Positions 53,585-64,000 of a DNA stretch of 64,000 nucleotides are shown here, one piece after another (within the stretch, counting starts at the first letter, position 1; each line of letters starts with the position of its first letter). The stretch lies in contig NC_060892.1 of assembly GCF_014805685.1 (NCBI RefSeq), positions 20,464,490-20,528,489 of the forward strand, in the 5' to 3' direction. The position numbers and the translations under genes are program-made. The notes beneath the pieces are model-generated. The model saw only the letters and a list, made by a program, of their open reading frames with translations, made no database searches and had not been told where the DNA came from. The stretch is from Silurus meridionalis (Eukaryota; Chordata; Actinopteri; Siluriformes; Siluridae).

Positions 53585-53880
53585 TCAAAGTGACTACGGC
53601 CGGACAGTTTCAAAGTGACTACAAAATATTGCTACTTACCTACAAAGCCTTAAATGGTTTAGCAATCCATCACGCTCCTTGAAATCCCAAAACTCTGCTA
53701 TTCTTGGATCTAGTCCAAAGTCCACAAAAGGTGGTACAGCATTCTCACATTTATCTCCTGAACTTTGGAATGGTCTTCCTGACAGTGTTTGGGGCTCAGT
53801 CCCACTCTCCCAGTTTAAGTGCAGATTAAAGATGTATCTTTTTAGCAAGGCCTACACATATACCTCATTATATGGTGCCC
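53585..53880 (+). mobile_element. L2-like LINE C-terminal fragment
   Basis: Encodes, across frames, LTYKALNG then SPELWNGLPDSV and LSQFKCRLKMYLFSKAY, the C-terminal signature of L2/CR1-type LINE proteins in fish. It is a short remnant next to an unrelated LINE and the DIRS-like fragment. Confidence 0.65.
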
Positions 53881-54700
53881 ATCCCTCCTCAGCATGGCCA
53901 GGAGGTCGGTCTGTTAACCCTTTCCACGGTACATGCTTCAGGGCACAGCCACCTCCAGCGGGTGCCTCCCTACATCTCCCAGACCATGGTATGTGGACCT
54001 GGTGGCCCTTCTTGGGAAATTCTTGGGAAACCTTCCTGGATAATTCCTCCTAGGAGGGATCTTCTCTCACAGGCAGGCGGCACCTTGGTTCACCACCGCC
54101 CAGAGTTATGGAGGCTGTGGCCCCTGAGGGGGCACATGGGCACAGTTCCTAGCAGCTGGTTTCTCTAACAAGGTAGTGGAGACAATCCTTTACTCCAGAG
54201 CTCCCTCTAGGAGGAGGTCGTATGCCGCTAAATGGTGCCTGTTCTCTGTGTGGTGCAAGCACCACCAATTGGACCTAGTTAACTTCCAGGTTGGTTAAGT
54301 GCTGGAGTTCCTGCAGGAGCAGTTTGCATCAGGGTTGTCTCTATTGACCCTGAAAGGTTATGTTTCGTGGCTTATTGTGCTTCAATTGCTGAGCAGTCGC
54401 TGAGTTAAACACTCTTTGGTGACACGTTTCCTGTGCTGCACCCGGAGGCTCAGGCCCTAGAGTGCCTGTGTGTGACTTGGCCATTGTGCTGGAGGCTCTG
54501 TCAAAGCCCCTTTTGAGCCATTGGCCGAGGTGGCCCTTAGGTTTTTGCCATTTAAGACTGCCTTTTTTCTGGCTATATCCTCCCTGAAGAGGGTCGGAGA
54601 CCTACAGGCTCTCTCCGTGGCCCCATTCCTCCTGGAGTTTACTCCCAGCATGGCCAGTGACTTTTTTTTATATCCACCCCGCTGACCTTAATCAGGTTCT
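53881..54700 (+). mobile_element. DIRS-like retrotransposon fragment (tyrosine recombinase region)
   Basis: Translation in pieces gives RRDLLSQAGGT and PELWRLWPL (54045-54130), then VVETILYSRAPS and YAAKWCLFSVWC (54172-54270), VLEFLQEQFASG, and further on AFLLAISSLKRVGDLQALSV (about 54565-54625). This order matches the reverse transcriptase tail and tyrosine recombinase of fish DIRS elements, which integrate without a DDE integrase. Several stops and shifts show it is dead. Confidence 0.7.
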
Positions 54701-54851
54701 ATAACCTTGACCTTAGAGCCCAGCTCCCAGCTCCTCTGTCTTGCACTCTGGCTGTGCTCTTACACACTAGGCAGGGACTGGTTAGTGTGGTGTGATTCGA
54801 CCCAAAGCTTTGCTATGCAGCTCGAGATCCTGAAAGGAATGTCTCTAGATA

Positions 54852-55105
54852 TTGTATGTAACCCTAGTTCCCTGAGGGAACGAGACGCTGTGTCTCTAAG
54901 CCACTCTCCCGGCATCCTTGCCGCACTTTATTCTCCTTTCAGAAGCTAGCGTTGGCTCCACTGCATATGCGTTTTATGCTTCCTGGTCCTAACATCATAC
55001 CACTGGCTGGATTACACACGTGATTCAGAGCATGGACAACAAAGCATTCACAAAGCATTGTGACACAGTGTCTCGTTCCCCGAGGGAACTAGGGTTGCAT
55101 ACATT
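54852..55105. repeat. inverted repeat next to the DIRS-like fragment
   Basis: taaccctagttccctgaggg with aacgagacgctgtgtc (54858-54897) recurs inverted as gacacagtgtctcgttcccc with gagggaactagggtt (55060-55097). The arms are about 40 bases with a 160-base spacer. Such terminal repeats fit the unusual ends of DIRS elements, but the attribution is inference. Confidence 0.7.
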
Positions 55106-55440
55106 AGTAGATTGGTAGAGACATTTAGTTTTCGGTCATTTAGCATTAACACAAAGATATTTATTAAAATTCTGAGAGACAGAAAATAGTTTTGAGTGTT
55201 CTTGTTCCTATATATTAAAAACTCTTTGCATGTATCCAAAAATATTTACTATAGAGAATGTCTGATTGGTGAAAACTAACAAGTCTGGTCTAAAAGCATG
55301 TTTATTCTTTGTCACATGTCGCTCAGTGAATAAATAAACTAAATCAGTAAAAATTTAGAACGACAATACTGCCAACAGTAGTAAAAGCTCTCTGCCGAAA
55401 GACACCAGGTAAATCAGAGCTGCGAAGATCCTGACCTGTC
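55106..55440. other. AT-rich spacer
   Basis: No gene or element recognised. Confidence 0.5.
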
Positions 55441-56290
55441 ATGTTCCTGAAATAGCTTATTTGAGTCACTGTCTCTCAGCACTGGTCCAATACCTCAAGA
55501 GTTCCAGCAAGAGGGCACCCATTGTCTTCCAGTGCCCCCCAAACTGATAGCTGACCAAGAGCTTAGTATAATCAATGGGTACCTGGAGTCTGGGGAGAAA
55601 CCTGATTTGAAGGTGGGATCATTGGTAGTAGCCTTATGGGTGAGGGAGTGAAACAGTCTGCAGTTTAAGAATGGAGTGTTACTCAGAAGCTGCACCCCTG
55701 GTAAACATTGCAACCACCAGACCTCTGCATGGAACTCTAGACCTGTTGCTGGAGCCTGATTGGAGCAAAACCAAGTATATTTTAGTGATCACTGATCACT
55801 TTACCAGGTATGCTGTAGCTATACCCATCAGGAACCAAAGGGCTCAGACAATGGGCAAATGCCTGTGGGATAACTTCTTTGTCTATTACAGGTTTCCAGA
55901 GAAGCTCCTCAGCAATCAGGGGCCCGACTTCTAGGGCAGATTAAATTACTTTATGGAGTCCTGCTATGCCACAAAGTGAGGACAATGCCTTATCATCTCC
56001 ACAGCAATCCTGTGTAGCTCTTTAACATGACACGGCTTCAGACGTTAGAAACCCTAAATGGTAAAGGATAAACTTGTTGGAAACTTTGTGAAACCCTTGG
56101 TCCATGCATATAATTGCACTCATAATGTCTCGACAGGATTCCCACCATACAAGGTGATGTTTGGGCAGCTGCCAATTGATCTGAGGCAGAAGGGGTCACC
56201 ATCAGAGAATTAAACAGCCAGTTCAAGGAGTTTCTTATTAGACCCTAGCCAGAGTCTGAAGGAAGTCCTTAGTCACAAATAAACCGTAAA
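55441..56290 (+). mobile_element. Ty3/gypsy-type integrase fragment
   Basis: Plus-strand reading gives LHGTLDLLLEPDWSKT, the catalytic-core phrase LVITDHFTRYAVAIP, WDNFFVYYRFPEKLL and the second aspartate segment SNQGPDF, followed by a stop (55680-55934). Further on, in another frame, comes NCTHNVSTGFPPYKVMFGQ (about 56110-56165). No LTRs or reverse transcriptase accompany it. It is a dead internal fragment. Confidence 0.75.
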
Positions 56291-56719
56291 CCACCAAAAC
56301 AGTTGTGCAATCCGCTCTCTTTGATTATACAGTCACTGCTGCAGGGGGTCAGTACCGCTTTTGCAGTGTCACTGGAGGAGCCTAATTCTCCTGAGGGTAA
56401 TTCTCTGGAAGTGTACAGTAGATGTCCTTCTGCTTTAGATTCACAGTCCCCTGAAATAAATAAATAAATGCAGTGCGACCTGCATATTTTCATATCTGGG
56501 GAGCGTTTAATCCGGGTAACTCAGGCTACCACTGACGAGTCTAAAAGTTAAGGAAAATGAAAGGAAGAAAATATATAATTCGAGAGACAAATAGGAAGTT
56601 AATTAGAAGAAAATATGGGAATTTAATCAGAGTCATGGTGAAAGACACTTTTAAGGGCTAATAGTAGAAGCAAACCGAGATTAATTCCTTATTTAATTAA
56701 TAAAAGAATGCTCCCTTGT

Positions 56720-56763
<44 letters not shown>

Positions 56764-56839
56764 TCACTAACAGACATACTGGGGCCGAGTCCTGTGCAGT
56801 CAACCAGAGAGGCCAAGGGGGTTATCTGGCTTTCAGGTT

Positions 56840-56875
<36 letters not shown>

Positions 56876-57253
56876 CTGTGTAAGGTATAGAGACTGGCTT
56901 GTGTTATTAATTGAATGCTGCTTCGAAGTCAGCTGAATAGGTCAGGGTTTGTCCTGCTTTGTGTCTTCCGGGGTGGGGGTATGACACTGTGGTATACAAA
57001 CCCCCAATAAAAGTGTAAGCCGTGGTGCTCATCCTTTGATTAAAATGCAGATGTCAAAGGTTAAAAGGAATCCCAGGTGAAAAAGTAATATACTTAAGTT
57101 GTTTTTATTTGGATGCACTTATTATATTTATTTTATACTATACTAAGTGCATATTAAATGTGTTATTTTGGAACAACTTTATGTATATTTGGTGTAATTT
57201 AAGATTATATTTATAATAGACTTTAATGCTATACTTGAAGTAGAGTTGAAGTA
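56291..57253. other. spacer with two (GT)n runs
   Basis: GT runs at about 56719-56763 and 56838-56873 are separated by an 80-base complex segment. No gene is recognised. The first part (to about 56450) may continue the gypsy-type remnant. Confidence 0.5.
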
Positions 57254-57819
57254 CCGTAATTTCCGGACTATAAAGCGCACCCTTATATAAGCCGACAAAT
57301 ATTTTTTATTTTAACATAAATAAGCCGCACCTGTCTATAAGCCTACACTAATGTACTTTACACAGGCTTTAACGAAAGACACGTTACACACGGTGTAACG
57401 GGTGAAATATGTTGCGCTTCTAATAGAAGCATAGCTGTATTTTGGGAATAGACTGCCACTGCATTCTTCCACTATTACTGCATGTGTGGAGACCGAGGAT
57501 TATGTCCTTTTTATTTTCTGATGCTCATTTCATGACCCGGAAGTTTCTTTGACTAACCCATAACGCTGTTGCCAAGAAAAATAAAAAAGCATGAGGACTC
57601 GGTCTATTTTTTTGCTTTGTTACGGGAGCAAAAAATTTAGGTACGAGCTCGAGACGCCGCTGCTAGATGGCAAAGCAAAGCCAGAAAGCAAAGATTGTGA
57701 TGAAAATTTAGATAATCAAAGAAGAAAACATTTTTTTAAAGTTTAGGGATACGTAGTGGATAGGAGAGATAGTAAAAAACGAGTTTTCCCTCCGCTTCCG
57801 CTTATCGCCTCTACCCCCT

Positions 57820-57861
<42 letters not shown>

Positions 57862-58441
57862 CACCGGCATTTTCGTTAGCTCAAGTCGTCTCATCTCCAA
57901 GGAAAATACACTAAATAAAACCTTATTATATCTTTGCATACTCTTTCTATTATGTTTTATACAAGATTTGTTATTTAGAAATGTATTTTCCAATTTAATT
58001 ACATGAAACATAAAAACGGGGTGTCATTTTGAGGGTTGGAACGGATTAATGCCATTTTAAGTATTTTCAATATGGAAAACTGATTTGATGTGCGAGCAAA
58101 TTGAGATACAATCTAGTCCAAGGAACGAATTAAACTCGTAGGTCAAGGTACCACTGTATTTCTCTGGGGAGTTTATCTTTTGTCATCGTACGTTTAAAAA
58201 TCAACACCGGTGGAAGTTTTTCTCCCGAAGCCATGCAGCTCAGAACACAGGTGAGGTGCGTTTTTTTCGTTTCCGTTCGGAGATTTCATTGGTCTAATGT
58301 TATGGGGTTCAGTTTTTTGGCTTGAAGTTTGTGAAACAGGGAAAAACCCAGGAAAAATCCACAAATTAGCCGCTTCGTTGTTTAAGCCGCGGGGTTCAAA
58401 ACGTGGGAAAAAAGTGGCGGCTTATAGTTTGAAAAATACGG
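57254..58441. mobile_element. TA-flanked inverted-repeat element (copy 2) with nested insertion
   Basis: Ends ccgtaatttccggactataa and cttatagtttgaaaaatacgg with TA on both sides, as in copy 1 at 25588. It is 1188 bp instead of 805 because a Tigger-type segment (about 57597-58158) replaces about 190 bases of the middle. The outer parts are closely similar to copy 1. Confidence 0.8.
57597..58158. mobile_element. truncated Tigger/pogo-like element nested in copy 2
   Basis: Its right end, actcgtaggtcaaggtaccactg, is the inverted-repeat end of the element at 32798. The left part (tttttgctttgttacgggag, gcaaaaaatttaggtacgag) matches in reverse the inside of that element near 33420-33470. The left tip is missing. 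A (CA)n run lies at 57822-57859. Confidence 0.65.
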
Positions 58442-59274
58442 TATACTTTAAGCTTCAAATTAATGTGTTCCCAGTATATTTACATCATAACTAGGATTGT
58501 ATTAGCAGAACACTAGAAGTGCTGCAGTAGTTTATTAAGAATATGTTTTGCTAAATCATTCAGAATTATATTAATATATTTTTATTGTACTAAAAATACA
58601 GTGCAATATACTCCTTTAGTTCAAAAAACCTTTTAAATTGTATAAAATGCACACTGTCTTAGAAAACTCAAAATCTTTAATTTACTTAATTCACAAGGAT
58701 CATAGTAATCTGCACAAACAGACAAAATGTACTAAACAACTAAGTGCAGAACAAGCAAAAAACAAAAACACAAAAAAACAAAAACAGTTGTAGAGTGGAC
58801 ACTGTTTAAAACAAACATAAATCAACCATATCCTCACAGTGCAGGGCCACTTTTCTTTGAACAGGCCTCATTGTTACATTTTCTGAAAATGAGGGCTCAC
58901 ACCTCAGATACTGTGGTACTTGGAAATTCTTTTATTTCAGTGTCTGTGAAAAGAGAAAAATAAACTATTTAAAAACAAAAGCAAAGTTTACCACTCTTAT
59001 TTTTTACCTTTGTATTGCAGTACAATAAGATGTAATGATATTTCTCTGAATTTTCTCATTTTTCAAGACGATAAAGTAAAATGTTCTACATTGCACCCAT
59101 TTTAATACTTATTTCTAACATGATTAGACATGAAATATAAAATAATCATGTAAATTTAGAATAGGAGTTTATATATAAAATATGTAGAAAAATAGCAAAA
59201 ACATTAAGTCTTTCTGAACCATTATGAGGTCTACACAACATTTCACAGTATGACAATAAAGCTGATAAACTGTG
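58442..59274. other. AT-rich spacer
   Basis: No gene, element end or structured repeat recognised. Confidence 0.5.
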
Positions 59275-59422
59275 CTTAAGTACAAGTACCCAGCCCACAA
59301 TTACTGTATAATAATGTACAAGAATTTTAAATGTTAAATTCCTTATTATGGAATTTAATTTAACATTTAAAATTCTTGTACATTGTTATACAGTAATTGT
59401 GGGCTGGGTACTTGTACTTAAG
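59275..59422. repeat. near-perfect 148-bp palindrome
   Basis: Arms of 66 bases (59275-59340 and 59357-59422) are inverted copies with one mismatch, around a 16-base centre. The arms begin cttaagtacaagtacccagc and contain ccacaattactgtata. No target duplication is obvious, so it could be a small foldback element or a recent inverted duplication. Confidence 0.92.
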
Positions 59423-59744
59423 CAACCTACAATTGTTACAATGGAGAGCTATTACTACCGTTAGTTGGTGTAACCCAGGGCTCCCAAAATTATGGCCCCC
59501 ACATTTAAAATGGCCTTCTTAACAATGCCAGTGACATTATTATTATTATTATTATTTTTTGTTTTTATATTTTACTCATATCATATCTTTATCTGATAAT
59601 AAAGGTTATACTTTTAAACTTTCTTCCCTTAATTATTGAGGCACGAATAGTTGATCGCTGACTTTAAGAAAAGCTGACTTTTATGCCAGAAAGCGGACAT
59701 TAGAGGTGTTACATATTTGTGTTATTAGAGGTGTTACAGAGGTG

Positions 59745-59746
<2 letters not shown>

Positions 59747-59808
<62 letters not shown>
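59747..59808. repeat. (TA)n microsatellite
   Basis: About 31 TA units just before the possible solo LTR; short repeated aggtgttac motifs lie on its left. Confidence 0.95.
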
Positions 59809-59810
<2 letters not shown>

Positions 59811-59811
<1 letters not shown>

Positions 59812-60976
59812 GTAACATACTAGGATTTAGGACAATGTATATATTTCATTGTGTGCATTTTATTTTCAAACCCATTTAATAAAAGATTTTATTATTGTTA
59901 TACTGTACGAATATATTGTCTTGATGGGGCATGAAAAATAGAAAATGAAGATTTTTCTCCCTGTATGAGGGACAGACTGCTTGTCCAATCAGGTTTCGGA
60001 GGTGGATTGGATTTTGGGGGGAACGCGGAAAAAAGAGGAGAGAGAGAAAAAATGACGGTGCGGGATGTTTTCCCAGGAACTAGCAATATCTAGACATTCA
60101 GATGAAGTACGGTCAGCCCGGGGATAACGAATACCGTTTTCGATCTGTTTTGAAATCCGACGACCAAAGTGATTGTCGCCTAACAGCAGATTGGGAGAGT
60201 TCGGGACCCGGCTGACAAGCGAAACCAGACGGACTTCAGCCAGGTGTTAACTTGCTGACTCTTGCGTGCCAGTGGAGTTGTGATTGTCTACAATTCTTTC
60301 CGTTTTTTTTCCTTCACAGATGACCCTGAAGCAGGGAGGAGTACAGCCGGAGAAATCCCTGATTTACTGAATGAGAATCATTTGGTTTCGTGAGTAACTT
60401 GGAAACTAAAAATGTTATCTGAAGCACCTGTTTTTGTTGCTGAATAGATGCCTTATCAAACGTGCACCAACGCTAAGTGCCCCAACTAATTACATACCCG
60501 GGTATTTCTATATAATGTGTTTTCTTCATATTGTTTCCTTTTGAACTGACTAATCAGTTATTGGTTTTAAGAGTCATTGACTGTCTATTTCAGTTTACTG
60601 CCACGTCTGCCTTGGAATCGTCCAAAGGAACTGAACAGGCTGATTTATTTCTGTTTCTATTGCTGATATATAGAAATCCCTGTCTGAGTCTAATTTAACA
60701 TTTCTTTAATTTACTGTGATTACTTCAGATTGATTTAGAATAATAAATATCTTGTTTTTGTTGATATTCCAGGATAAATGTTTCGGGATTTATTGAGAAC
60801 ATACTGATCAACTTAACATTTTGGAGGCACCGGCATAGACATTTCTACTGTTTTTCATTGTACTTTGGGAAAGGAAACTATAGGTGAAAGGCCAGCATAA
60901 TTCTCAATCCAACAGCTGGGACCACAGGCTCCTGTGCGCCAAAACCCTATACACCCGTAACCATAAGAGGGTTACA
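59811..60976. mobile_element. possible solo LTR or LTR-containing remnant
   Basis: The stretch begins tgtaac and ends gttaca, inverted six-base tips of LTR type, in a TATATAA context on both sides. It has AATAAA-type signals and a CpG-containing middle (59990-60330). Near 60814 aacattttggaggcaccggc resembles the junction of an LTR end with a primer-binding site, which would suggest a different boundary. A short exon-like piece (60322-60389) has an AG before and GTGAGT after it. Element class is not established. Confidence 0.3.
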
Positions 60977-61790
60977 TATATAATTAAAAAAATATTATTT
61001 ATATAATTATATTTATTCATGAATATATTCATATTTATTTTCTTCAGCACAGTTTTTTAAATAAAGTTCAGTAGCTATTATTTTACATGGATAATTTTGG
61101 TTTGTTTTTTATCCAGTATCCAAAAATATCGGTGCTAAATTGGCTATCAGGAAGTATAATCCAACCTAGCGATCGGTATCCATAAAATCCACTGTTGGCC
61201 GACCTTTAGTTATTAACATAATTATTTGTTAAATTAACCTTTTTAGGTTACCAGTTTCTCTGTGCATTTACGTGAGGCCTCATACCAGCTTCAGTTAAAT
61301 ATTTTGTCTCCCATCACGAAAGTCAAAATTACATTTGGAAGGAATGCTTACAGTGACCAATGACTTACTCCATGTAAGCATAGGCAAGTGCACAATCTAA
61401 AAAATTGTAAACCTATGCTTTAACAAACAAACAACAACAATTTAATTTAAAACATCATTTACAATTAAACATAACTCACAGGTTGGATTAACAATACAAA
61501 AGCTAGAATGAGTGGCAGAATAATTTTGTAATCAAAATAAGAGAATAATTTTGTAACACAAAAAAACAAACCAAAAAAACCCACTATGGGTTGACCGATG
61601 ACTTGAAACATTAAATAAATGTTTCATGTTTACAATTTTCATTCCTGTCAATTTACCTTTCAAAGCTTTGGCAACATCATCATCAAGCACTACATGAGTT
61701 TTCTGGGGAGATATCCTCTGTAGCAGGCTGTTCTCAAATGTGTGTTACATTGGATAAAAGGTTAGAATACCAGGCTCAACACCACCGATT
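60977..61790. other. spacer with DNA-element debris
   Basis: aacctagcgatcggtatcca and ttggccgacctttagtt near 61165-61210, and gggttgaccgatgactt near 61586, look like worn inverted ends of a DNA element; this is not certain. No gene is seen. Confidence 0.35.
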
Positions 61791-61792
61791 AC

Positions 61793-61821
61793 AGTGCATC
61801 TGGAAAGTATTCACAGTAAGG
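61793..61821. repeat. Tc1-like terminal fragment
   Basis: acagtgcatctggaaagtat with tcacag is the tip of a common fish Tc1-like element, cut short by the LTR element that follows. Confidence 0.5.
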
Positions 61822-61867
61822 CTGTAACAGTTCATCAAATAATTTGATTACAATTAATAGTTTGGAT

Positions 61868-62463
61868 GTCAGCCAGCGCGCACTTCCGGTTCTCGCAACC
61901 GTCCCGGCCGCCGTCTTGCCATTGCATAAACAGACGCGGATTCCTCGTGTCTCTGCCAGATTATCTCGTCAGCTTCCTGCCCCCTCGTTTCGCTTCCCGG
62001 ATCCATTGGTTACTGATTTGGATCTTCCGGTTTTCCTCGGATTCGCTTTTGCCGCGTTTTTTTTTTTTTTTTTTTTTGCTTCTTTTGTCTGTTGTTCTCT
62101 CCCTGGTTCCCTCTCTTGCACTGTGGTCTTACGTTTTCGGACACTTTATTTTTGTGCGTTTTTTCTTACGTGGACTATTCAGCATGTGGTCATAAGTTAC
62201 CGGACACTTTGTTTTTGTTTTTTGTACGTGGACTATTCGGCACGTGGTCATATGTTTTCGGACACTTTGATTTTGTGTCTTTCTGTGAACAATCCAGTGT
62301 GGTTGTAAGTTTCTGGACACTTAGTTTTTTGTGTTTTTTACGTGGACTACTCAGCCTGTTGTTTCCTCTGGGTTTTGCCTGAAGTTGTTTTTTGTTAATT
62401 AAGACGTTGATTATATACCTTGCTGGCGTCCTGTATTTGGGTCCAACTACCCGCACCCTGACA
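61868..62463 (+). mobile_element. 5' LTR of a Ty3/gypsy-like element
   Basis: Starts tgtcag and ends ctgaca (61868 and 62463), inverted tips of an LTR, and is followed 17 bases later by the gag start region. It holds four diverged copies of a 60-75-base unit at about 62128-62365 (ttcggacacttt, then tacgtggactattcagc). The matching 3' LTR is not in the window. Confidence 0.7.
62130..62365. repeat. tandem repeat inside the LTR
   Basis: Four units built from a ggacacttt segment followed by T-rich text, acgtggactattc and a gtggt segment. The units differ at many positions, so the array is not new. Confidence 0.7.
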
Positions 62464-62479
62464 GTACTATCTTGCCAGA

Positions 62480-63447
62480 CATGGACCCAGCAGACGACCG
62501 CCAGACTTAACTCTCCTCTCTGGTGCAGATCACCACCTCCCATCACCAACAGATACAGGAACTGGCAAATGCAGTTTACGTATTGCAGCAATACGTGAAT
62601 TGGCCCTTTAGTGGAACCAAGCCCCTGTTGCTCAGGCCTCCATTTCAGAAAACCCCACTGCTCATCCCCCTATGTCAGCAAACCCAGCGCCCATCCCGCC
62701 ACAGACGCCTTGGTGTGGGGTTCATCTACCAACCCCTGAGTGCTTTGCAGGACAGCGGGGGGAGTGCAGGCCGTTCCTGTTAAACTGCGAGATCACTTTT
62801 CAGCTTCAGCCATCGTCTTCCCCGGATGAACTTACCAAGGTGGCCTATGTGATCTCCCTACTTTCGGGTAAGGCCAAACGGTGGGCCACAACAGAATGGG
62901 AACGTCAGTACTCAGTCTGTGCCTCCTACCATGCATTTTCCGAGGAGCTACGCAAGATGTTTTTACTCAGCTACCCCTCCGGCGGGATGCCGCCCGGTCC
63001 TTGTTCCAGACCACCGTAGCCAAATATTCGGACACGCCGCAGCAGAGAGTGGGTGGGATTCCACTGCTCTCTACGTTGCTTTCATTAGGGGACTTAACGC
63101 TGAGATCAAGAATGAGCTCGCAGTCCGAGATCTTCCAGAGGGCCTGGACACCCGAATCGACTGGCGGATGAGGGAGTTCTGCTCTGAGGGGGGGTGCCTT
63201 AGACCCTGGCAGCCTGGTCTATATCCCGACCCACCTTGCTTCCATATTTCACCAACCCTGTCTCCACAGCCCATGGAAATTGGCCGCTGCCACTTCTCCT
63301 CTAGTGAGAAGGAGAGGTGTCGCTCTCACAGACTCTGCCTGTATTGTGGCAAGGCAGGGTACATTGCCGCCCCCTGTCCAGGGCTCGGCGTTGAAAATGG
63401 GGCCAGCGCCGGGCCAAGGACTCCCAGCCCCCTCTAGACCGCTGCTT
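62480..63447 (+). mobile_element. Ty3/gypsy-like gag remnant
   Basis: The frame opening with MDPADDRQT stops almost at once. In another frame PTPECFAGQRGECRPFLLNC, VAYVISLLSGKAKRWA and FSEELRKMF give the retrotransposon gag (PEG10/RTL-like) core, about 62705-62965. A shift then leads to QQRVGG and AFIRGLNAEIKNELAVRDLP. A zinc-knuckle-like CLYCGKAGYIAAPCP follows at about 63338-63380, with tyrosine where the knuckle histidine is expected. The sequence ends where an L2-like tail begins. No protease or polymerase is present, and the copy is dead. Confidence 0.8.
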
Positions 63448-64000
63448 AATTCAATTCAAATCATTTTTATTTGTATAGCGCTTTTAACAATGAACATTGT
63501 CTCAAAGCAGCTTTACACAGATAATGTGGTGATTAAAAAAATATGTTCTTTGTAAGTAAGTTTGTCCCTAATGAGCAACTGTGGCAAGGAAAAACTCCCC
63601 GAGATGGCATAAGGAAGAAACCTTGAGAGGAACCAAACTCAAGAGGAACCCATCCTCATCTGGGTTGCACCGAATGTCCATTTGAAGCAGATATACAATG
63701 TTGCGGGGTACAGTGATGATGATCAGAAGCGAACTGTATCCTGAGTCAGTGTAGCAGACTGTTGACATTAACTACAGTCCGATCCATTCTCAAAGCGCCC
63801 GTTCTTACTCCGTAATTTCATGGAACCACCCAAGGTGTTGATGAGTAACCGTCACAAGCTGCACAGAGTGGCCTCCAGTCAAAGAGAACAAAGGCAGGCC
63901 TGGACGAAATGGGAAGATCCACGGAGGGGAGAGGGGCAGGAACAGTGGTCACTGGAGCCTCAGAAGCATGTTTAACTCGACCGAGAGAGAGAAAGAGAGA
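63448..64000 (-). mobile_element. L2-like LINE 3' region (continues past window)
   Basis: Closely parallels the 3' part of the LINE at 29860: aattcaattcaaatcatttt, tatagcgcttttaacaatga, aggaagaaaccttgagagga, tgttgcggggtacagtgatg and a GA-rich run at the right edge. It is the same subfamily in the same orientation, and it interrupts the gag remnant. Confidence 0.82.

Noticed and set aside
61844..62308. 154-codon open frame with a phenylalanine run
   Set aside because: It covers an LTR with T-tracts and tandem repeats; no protein family or expression signal is seen.

Overview
The window is nuclear DNA from a ray-finned (teleost) fish. The evidence is vertebrate genes split by GT/AG introns, long AT-rich spacers, many (CA)n and (TA)n microsatellites, and transposable elements of classes typical of fish: Rex1/Babar-like, L2-like and RTE LINEs, hAT, Tc1/mariner, Tigger and piggyBac DNA elements, and DIRS-like and Ty3/gypsy elements. 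The species cannot be fixed from the sequence alone; an otophysan such as a catfish is only a guess. No prokaryotic system, CRISPR array or operon is present.

Gene part (about 9-37 kb). On the minus strand lie the first coding exon of wwtr1 (TAZ, 9165-9586; the rest of the gene is beyond base 1), a complete five-exon commd2 (13047-15024, 199 aa) and weak, decayed-looking segments resembling the neighbour ankub1 (about 16406-17560). This is the WWTR1-COMMD2-ANKUB1 order of human chromosome 3. On the plus strand is a complete pex6 (20492-37357). I resolve 17 exons that join in frame to 1082 codons plus stop. Its introns hold most of the young insertions: a TA-flanked element in intron 10, a composite hAT with a perfect 8-bp target duplication in intron 13, and an L2-like plus a Rex1-like LINE filling intron 15 to within about 35 bases of the exon 16 acceptor.

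Bases 1-9164 are wwtr1 intron 1, with no exon recognised but some GC-rich blocks that could be regulatory. Bases 37.4-64 kb contain no host gene I can recognise and are a graveyard of mobile elements: a hAT transposase remnant, a Tigger-type element, a 3.4-kb tandem array of about 1.1-kb units, an RTE fragment, nested hATs, a piggyBac-like element with a decayed multi-exon transposase, an internally deleted Rex1-like copy, a DIRS-like recombinase fragment, two Ty3/gypsy fragments, a near-perfect 148-bp palindrome and a possible solo LTR.

Functionally the host genes are independent: TAZ is a Hippo-pathway transcriptional co-activator, COMMD2 a COMM-domain protein, and PEX6 the AAA ATPase that recycles the peroxisomal import receptor. 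The most interesting points are the composite hAT present twice in the same nested arrangement, the LINE abutting a pex6 splice acceptor, the palindrome, the recently duplicated tandem array, the duplicated exon in the piggyBac-like element and the apparent decay of ankub1.
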